A stretch of 64,000 nt of DNA, from assembly GCA_027483445.1 (NCBI GenBank), contig JAIXUS010000071.1:1-64000 (forward strand). The letters run 5' to 3'. Each line of letters begins with the position of its first letter. Within the stretch, counting starts at the first letter, position 1. Below, one piece after another: positions 58,184 through 64,000 of this stretch. The notes under the pieces are model-generated. The model worked only from the letters and a program-made list of their open reading frames with translations. It made no database searches and had not been told where the DNA came from. The DNA comes from Bacteroidota bacterium (GTDB taxonomy: Bacteria; Bacteroidota; Bacteroidia; M30B66). The position numbers were made by a program, and so were the translations under genes.

Positions 58184-60604
58184 ATGTCGAAGTGGTTAGC
58201 CTTTCTGTTCAGCACCGGAGTATTAATCGCCTTGTTATTTGTGTATCAGCAAAAAACAGGTGTTTTGCCTCCGCTCGGACGCTTTTTCAGTCCCGCCGAA
58301 GGCTTCTGGGCCCAGGCCGAAGCCCTCGAACAAAATACCGCAACCGAACTCAAGCTTTCCGGGCTGAAAAAGCCATCCCGCGTGGTCTATGACGACCGAC
58401 TAGTGCCTCATATTTTTGCCGAATCGGAAGAGGACCTCTTTTTTCTCCAAGGATACGTTACCGCAAAACACCGGCTTTGGCAGATGGAAATGCAAACCCG
58501 CGTTGCCGAAGGTCGTCTGTCGGAAGTGATTGGTCCAAATCTGCTTCAGCGCGACCGCGAAATGCGCCGCCTTGGATTGAAATGGGGAGCCCAGCGATCT
58601 CTGGAGCTGATGATGCAGCATCCGCAAAGCCGCATGATTCTTCAGCAATACACCGCCGGTGTGAATGCATACATCAATAGCCTCGGTGTGAGAAGCATGC
58701 CGTTAGAATACAAACTGCTCGATTTTCGTCCTGAGCAATGGTCGCCGCTCAAATGCGTGTTGTTGGTGAAGTACATGTCGAACATGCTTACAGGCTACGA
58801 AACCGACTTCGAACTGAGCAATCTGGCCAAATTGTATGGAATGGAAACACTCAATCAGTTGTTTCCCGAATTTCCCGATAGCCTCGATCCTGTCATCCCG
58901 ATAGGGACAAACTACCTGCGAAATACGCCAGTGCACGCAAAACGCGACAGTTTGATTTCGCCCGCTTTAAGCCGCCTCGATTCGACCCTCCAACGCCCCG
59001 AGCCAGGCTATGGATCTAACAATTGGGCCATCAGCGGAGCCAAATCGGCTAGTGGAAAACCGATACTCAGCAACGACCCGCACCTTGGCCTGAATTTACC
59101 CAGCATTTGGTACGAAATCCAATTGCATGCTCCCGGACTTGATGTATATGGCGTGAGTATTCCCGGGGCGCCTTGCGTGATCATTGGCTTCAACGATAAT
59201 ATTGCCTGGGGAATTACCAACGCGGCAATGGATGTAAAGGATTGGTACAGTGTGCGTTTTCGCGATAAAAACCGAAAGGAGTATCTCTTCGACAGCACCT
59301 GGAAGCCCGTTAGAAGTTTGGTGGAACGGTTTGCTGTGCGCGGCGCGGAGCCTGTTTACGATACCATTTTGTTCACCGAGCATGGACCGGTAGCTTACGA
59401 CGACCGCTTTAGGCCATCGCCCGAAAAGGTGAATATGGCTTTGCGCTGGACGGCCCACGATTTTTCCAACGTTTTGTTGGCTTTTTACCAACTTAATCGC
59501 GCCACCGATTATGCAGGCTATGCCCGCGCTTTGGAGCAATTTGACAGTCCGGGGCAGAATTTTGTGTTTGCCTCAGCTTCGGGCGACATTGCCATCCGAC
59601 ACAATGGCCGTTTTGTTGACCGATACCCGCAGCAAGGCCGCTTTGTACTCGACGGTACCCGATCCGATCAGCTTTGGCGAAATTACATTCCATGGGCCGA
59701 TATTCCACAGGTGAAGAACCCGGAGCGAGGCTTTGTGAGCTCGGCCAATCAACACCCAACTGATGCCAGTTATCCGTATTACTACACCGGGGTTTACGAA
59801 TATTACCGAAACCGGCGTCTGAACGAGCTGCTTTCGAAAGTGGCAAAGGCAAAGCCTGAAGACATGATGCGGATTCAGACCGACAATTACAACCTCTGCG
59901 CAGCCGAAGTGCTACCCTGGCTTTTGGAGCGCTTGCCCGAAATGCGTTTTACTGCGGTTCAGCTGGAGGCGTTGAAATATCTGCGAAACTGGACCTACTT
60001 CAACGAAACCGATGCGGTGGCTGCGGTGTATTTCGAAGAATGGTATGAGCGATTCCGCCTTTCGCTATGGGACGAGTTCCAAACAGAATCGCGGAGCATG
60101 CTGATTCCCGGGAACTTCCAAACCTGGGATTACCTCAGGCGCTTTCCCGACTCGCCATTTATCGACAAACAAGGCACCCCCGAAACCGAAACGCTTCCTC
60201 AACTTGTGGTACGCTCTTTTGCTGATGCCGTTGCTGCCGTTGAGCAATGGAAACTGAAGAATCCACGCAAATCGCTCACCTGGGCGCATTACAAAAACAC
60301 CACAGTGAAGCACCTAAGTCAGCAAGCCGCATTTAGTGTCGACAATATTCCCATTGGCGGAAATGCCGGTATTTTAAATGCTACCAGTCATTCAAAGGGC
60401 GCCAGTTGGCGGATGGTTGTTGTTCCGGGCAGCGAAGGCGAGGCCTGGGGAGTTTATCCGGGTGGGCAGAGCGGAAATCCGGGTTCGCCCCATTACATCG
60501 ATTTTATAGATGAGTGGGCCGCAGGTAAGTATTTCAGTCTGTTAAAGTTGCAGCCCAATCAAAAACATCCACGCATTCAGTATGTCGAAACTGCAAAACC
60601 GTAA
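58184..60604 (+). CDS. Penicillin acylase family protein
   Basis: FLQGYVTAKHRLWQMEMQTR, GYGSNNWAISGAKSASGKPILSNDPHLGLNLPSIWYE. Confidence 0.95.
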   Translation: MSKWLAFLFSTGVLIALLFVYQQKTGVLPPLGRFFSPAEGFWAQAEALEQNTATELKLSGLKKPSRVVYDDRLVPHIFAESEEDLFFLQGYVTAKHRLWQMEMQTRVAEGRLSEVIGPNLLQRDREMRRLGLKWGAQRSLELMMQHPQSRMILQQYTAGVNAYINSLGVRSMPLEYKLLDFRPEQWSPLKCVLLVKYMSNMLTGYETDFELSNLAKLYGMETLNQLFPEFPDSLDPVIPIGTNYLRNTPVHAKRDSLISPALSRLDSTLQRPEPGYGSNNWAISGAKSASGKPILSNDPHLGLNLPSIWYEIQLHAPGLDVYGVSIPGAPCVIIGFNDNIAWGITNAAMDVKDWYSVRFRDKNRKEYLFDSTWKPVRSLVERFAVRGAEPVYDTILFTEHGPVAYDDRFRPSPEKVNMALRWTAHDFSNVLLAFYQLNRATDYAGYARALEQFDSPGQNFVFASASGDIAIRHNGRFVDRYPQQGRFVLDGTRSDQLWRNYIPWADIPQVKNPERGFVSSANQHPTDASYPYYYTGVYEYYRNRRLNELLSKVAKAKPEDMMRIQTDNYNLCAAEVLPWLLERLPEMRFTAVQLEALKYLRNWTYFNETDAVAAVYFEEWYERFRLSLWDEFQTESRSMLIPGNFQTWDYLRRFPDSPFIDKQGTPETETLPQLVVRSFADAVAAVEQWKLKNPRKSLTWAHYKNTTVKHLSQQAAFSVDNIPIGGNAGILNATSHSKGASWRMVVVPGSEGEAWGVYPGGQSGNPGSPHYIDFIDEWAAGKYFSLLKLQPNQKHPRIQYVETAKP

Positions 60605-60983
60605 ACGAAGGAGAGCCTTTTGGTTAATCCTGGCCGCCATTGCATTGGCTAGCCTGGCCACCCAGTTATTTCTGCCCTGGTGGACGCTTGTGCTGGTATG
60701 CTTTTTTGCCGGCTTTCTCTCCACGGGAATAATCCGTTTCCCCTTCTGGGCTGCATTTGGTGCCCTGTTTCTGCAATGGGGAGTATGGTCTGCTTTTATT
60801 GATCAATCGAACGGACAAATTTTATCGGCCCGCGTGGTTCAACTTTTTCCCGTTCCTCATCATTCCATTAGTTTAATTTTGCTTACAGCCCTCATTGGAG
60901 CGCTCATTGCCGGTTTTGCTGCCTGGAGTGGAGGAAGCCTGCGGAGAATCTTTGGAGTGGAAGACCGTTACAATCATTATTGA
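60582..60983 (+). CDS. Hypothetical membrane protein
   Basis: TM segments; overlaps the acylase gene end. Confidence 0.65.
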   Translation: MSKLQNRKRRRAFWLILAAIALASLATQLFLPWWTLVLVCFFAGFLSTGIIRFPFWAAFGALFLQWGVWSAFIDQSNGQILSARVVQLFPVPHHSISLILLTALIGALIAGFAAWSGGSLRRIFGVEDRYNHY

Positions 60984-61123
60984 GGCTCCTTTCGCAGTAG
61001 TTGGGAATTTATCGATAGTATCGACCGATGTGTTTGATTTTTGCCCGAATCAAAGTGTCACATTGGCAACTTTTTCCTACTTTTGCCGTTTCGTAAAATC
61101 ATCATCAATCACACCCGACTTTT

Positions 61124-61987
61124 ATGAGACAACTCAAGATTACCAAGCAGGTTACGAACCGCGAAACCGCATCACTCGACAAATACCTGCAGGAAATCGG
61201 AAAAGTTGAACTGATTACCGCCGAAGAGGAAGTAGAGCTTGCCCGTCGCATTCGTCAAGGCGATCAGGCAGCACTGGAGAAGTTGACCAAAGCAAACCTC
61301 CGCTTCGTGGTTTCAGTATCGAAGCAGTACCAAAACCAAGGCTTGAGCTTACCCGACTTGATTAACGAAGGTAACCTTGGCCTGATTAAAGCCGCGCAAC
61401 GATTCGACGAAACACGTGGTTTTAAGTTCATTTCCTACGCCGTTTGGTGGATTCGTCAGTCTATCCTTCAGGCATTGGCCGAGCAGAGCCGTATTGTTCG
61501 CCTTCCACTCAATAAAATTGGCTCAATCAACAAAATCAACAAGGCTTTTTCGAAGCTTGAGCAAGAGTTTGAACGTGAGCCTTCTGCCGAAGAAATTGCC
61601 GAACTGCTCGAACTCACCGAAAACGACGTGAAGGAGTCGATGAAAAACTCCGGAAGACACGTTTCAATGGACGCTCCGCTCGTTCAGGGCGAAGAAAGCA
61701 ACATGTACGACGTGTTGCGCTCCAACGATAGTCCAAGCCCTGAGGCCGGTCTCATCAACGATTCGCTGCGCAAGGAAATCGATCGCGCACTGTCAACCCT
61801 AACTTCCCGCGAGGCTGAGGTTATTAAGTACTATTTCGGACTCAATGGCGAGCATGCCATGACCCTCGAAGAAATCGGCGAGAAATTCGACCTCACCCGT
61901 GAGCGTGTTCGTCAAATCAAGGAGAAAGCCATCCGCCGCTTAAAACAAACCACACGAAGCAAAATCCTGAAAACCTATCTCGGGTAA
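61124..61987 (+). CDS. rpoD: RpoD-type primary sigma factor
   Basis: [63 protein letters not shown]-type region 4. Confidence 0.95.
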   Translation: MRQLKITKQVTNRETASLDKYLQEIGKVELITAEEEVELARRIRQGDQAALEKLTKANLRFVVSVSKQYQNQGLSLPDLINEGNLGLIKAAQRFDETRGFKFISYAVWWIRQSILQALAEQSRIVRLPLNKIGSINKINKAFSKLEQEFEREPSAEEIAELLELTENDVKESMKNSGRHVSMDAPLVQGEESNMYDVLRSNDSPSPEAGLINDSLRKEIDRALSTLTSREAEVIKYYFGLNGEHAMTLEEIGEKFDLTRERVRQIKEKAIRRLKQTTRSKILKTYLG

Positions 61988-62004
61988 TCTATTTGCTTAT
62001 AACA

Positions 62005-62041
62005 TAAAGCCCCGTTCCTGTTGAGGTTCGGGGCTTTTTTT
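62005..62041 (+). terminator. Rho-independent terminator after rpoD
   Basis: AAAGCCCCG...CGGGGCTTTTTTTT. Confidence 0.9.
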
Positions 62042-62339
62042 TGGCCGGCCGCCATCTAAAGCTTTCGTGTAGCTGAGGCCACCTTTGTGGGCGCCGCGCT
62101 TTACACTCATAGCCCCGTTTCGCTGCGCTGCCCGGGGGCTATCCGTTTCAATCGCTGCCGGATAATTTATTTAACCACTCTCTTGGCCCAATGCCACTAA
62201 GCTTTGGCTGCAAGGTTAGCAAGCTCCCTCCTTCAATCTTTCTGGGTATCGAGTTGGGCAACGTTCATCATTTTCACCCAATTGTGGTATTCAGGGTACC
62301 GAAATAAAACACGAACCTTGTTCAACCTTAGATGTTTTC

Positions 62340-63665
62340 ATGCTACGACAACTTACTGCCATTGTACTGCTTTTCATCAGCAGCTACTGCCAAGCCCAAA
62401 CTTCGTGTTTCCCCAATGGAATAACATTCAACACCCAAAGCGATGTTGATAATTTTGCCACGCAGAATCCCCTGTGCAATCGCATTTCCGGGTTTGTTCG
62501 TGTTACGGGCGAGGTTTCAAACCTGCTCGGGCTGGCTCAACTCGACAGTATCGACGGGTACTTTATGGTTGCGCAGACTAACCTGCTCCAGAATTTACAA
62601 GGTCTCGAATCGTTACGTTTTATTGGTGGGGCTGTAACCTTCGACCAAAATCAACAACTTCAAACACTCAACGGACTTCAAGGAATAACCGCCGTAAATG
62701 GAGATCTTTGGATTACCGACAATCCAGCGCTCGACTCATTGGCCGGATTGAATAACCTTCAATCGATCGACGGCTTTCTCACCATCACATTCTGCCCTCA
62801 ATTACTGAGTTTAATGGCCTTGAGCAATGTACAAAGCATAAGTGGCGACCTTAATGTAATCAATTCCCTCAGTTTGCCTAGCGCTGCTGGTTTTTCAAGC
62901 CTGAGTAGTTTTGGAGGTGCCTTTAATTTTTATGGTGATTCTGCTTTAGTCGATTTAGGAGAATTTCCCCTGTTAACTGCTGTTGGCGCTGAGTTTCAAT
63001 TAAGTTACAATCCTGCTTTAACCTCTATTGCCGGACTTTCTAATTTAAGTACCGTTGCGGGTGGTGTTGAAATATCTGAAAATCCAGCCTTACTTGGTAT
63101 TGAGGGCTTGCAACAATTGGAATCGATAGGTGGCGATTTAGGAATTAAAAACAATTCAAATTTGCAAAACGTATCCGCTTTTGAGTCGCTTTCAGCAATT
63201 GCGGGTGAATTAGAAATTGTTGGAAACACGAGTTTATCTTCCTTGCAGGGATTGCAGCAAATCAATCCAGCCACAATCGAAGCCTTAGTGATTAGCAATA
63301 ATGGCAGTTTATCTTTTTGCGCGTTGCCAAATATCTGCGCATATCTTGAAAATCAAACTGCCCCTGCATTTATCGATGCGAGCAATGCCAACGGCTGCAA
63401 TACCTCCGATGAAATACTCCAGCAGTGTGTGCTTAACATACCTGAAGCCACGCAAAAACAGCAGTTTGAGCTATATCCGAATCCAACAAGTAATGTTTTG
63501 AATGTACCTGAGGTGGAAGCTGGGCCATACGAAATCACCAATCTTTTCGGACAGTTGGTCTATACCGGCTATTTTTCAGGCCACGCGATTGATATTACCG
63601 GACTATGTGAAGGCGTGTATATTTTGAATCTTCACCAACGAAAAACCCGGTTTATCAAGCAGTAA
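62340..63665 (+). CDS. Secreted leucine-rich/receptor-L-domain-like protein with T9SS type-A sorting signal
   Basis: Signal peptide; repeated LxxLxxLxxIxGxLxI; C-terminal FELYPNPTSNVLNVP...GVYILNLHQRKTRFIKQ. Confidence 0.88.
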   Translation: MLRQLTAIVLLFISSYCQAQTSCFPNGITFNTQSDVDNFATQNPLCNRISGFVRVTGEVSNLLGLAQLDSIDGYFMVAQTNLLQNLQGLESLRFIGGAVTFDQNQQLQTLNGLQGITAVNGDLWITDNPALDSLAGLNNLQSIDGFLTITFCPQLLSLMALSNVQSISGDLNVINSLSLPSAAGFSSLSSFGGAFNFYGDSALVDLGEFPLLTAVGAEFQLSYNPALTSIAGLSNLSTVAGGVEISENPALLGIEGLQQLESIGGDLGIKNNSNLQNVSAFESLSAIAGELEIVGNTSLSSLQGLQQINPATIEALVISNNGSLSFCALPNICAYLENQTAPAFIDASNANGCNTSDEILQQCVLNIPEATQKQQFELYPNPTSNVLNVPEVEAGPYEITNLFGQLVYTGYFSGHAIDITGLCEGVYILNLHQRKTRFIKQ

Positions 63666-63674
63666 AGAATAAGG

Positions 63675-64000
63675 TCAGGGCTCGAAAATATAGTTTCCCC
63701 GCGCGTCTGATTTCCATTTTAATGCTTGAGGTTGCTCAACTAAACGATTGTACCCAACCTGCAGGCTTTTCCAGAATTGATAATGCAGGTTTTGCTTCTC
63801 CTTTGCCAGTCGTTCCTCGCTGAGCTCAAATGGAAAAATGTAAACCGGTATTTTACTTTGTCTATTGTTTCGAGCATAAACCGCCAATAAATACAAGGGC
63901 TCAATAAGTTGGTCGGTCATCGGAAGGCAACCAATGGTTACGCATTTTCCGTGAATAAAAATATCACCGCCTAGGTCTTTAGCACTGCTCCGCTTTCGAT
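63675..64000 (-). CDS. L,D-transpeptidase (YkuD) family protein, truncated by the window end
   Basis: Upstream in-frame sequence to the window edge reads DLGGDIFIHGKCVTIGCLPMTD, the YkuD HG...GC motif. Confidence 0.8.
   Translation of the reverse strand, partial: RKRSSAKDLGGDIFIHGKCVTIGCLPMTDQLIEPLYLLAVYARNNRQSKIPVYIFPFELSEERLAKEKQNLHYQFWKSLQVGYNRLVEQPQALKWKSDARGNYIFEP

Noticed and set aside
1-64000. CRISPR array or rRNA operon
   Set aside because: No regularly spaced identical repeats with unique spacers and no rRNA sequence were seen

Overview
The window has two parts. (1) About 1-36.3 kb is most of an integrated tailed-phage genome in a Bacteroidota chromosome; its left end lies outside the window. 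It carries an early/accessory block (ASCH-like, DUF1643, C5 cytosine methyltransferase, HNH, small leader-linked ORFs, a minus-strand accessory cluster). A late block follows: S49 protease with a scaffold-like tail, putative major capsid, putative tail protein, PLD-like protein, TerS, TerL, an accessory insert (RadC, ArdC-N, a PAS-HisKA cassette), portal-like, DUF6712-like, lysis genes, tail/baseplate-type proteins, tape measure and fibre-like. A tyrosine integrase sits next to a tRNA-Arg(CCG) at the right end. (2) About 36.3-64 kb is host chromosome: uvrB, ABC transporter, MerR, TonB-type outer membrane protein, UbiD, SIMPL, aconitase, PIF1-like helicase, LiaF-like protein, LytS/LytTR pair, AONS/KBL-type aminotransferase, penicillin acylase, RpoD-type sigma factor, a T9SS-sorted protein, and a partial L,D-transpeptidase. 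The strongest unexplained signals are in the prophage: 14 copies of TGGACA/TGTCCA in about 360 bp with roughly 10-bp phasing (6406-6766); interleaved inverted repeats forming a candidate pseudoknot leader (11772-11858); a repeated stop-hairpin-ATG linker (3679-4359); a 13-nt leader motif used at three distant sites; a four-gene overlapping cassette with a kinase fragment lacking the ATPase domain and a phage-borne T9SS type-B-like domain (18016-19703); a GC-rich structured element (15903-16066); a holin/endolysin dual-coding overlap; and a mismatched tRNA acceptor stem at the attachment site. All calls come from reading the sequence; no database search or folding program was run.
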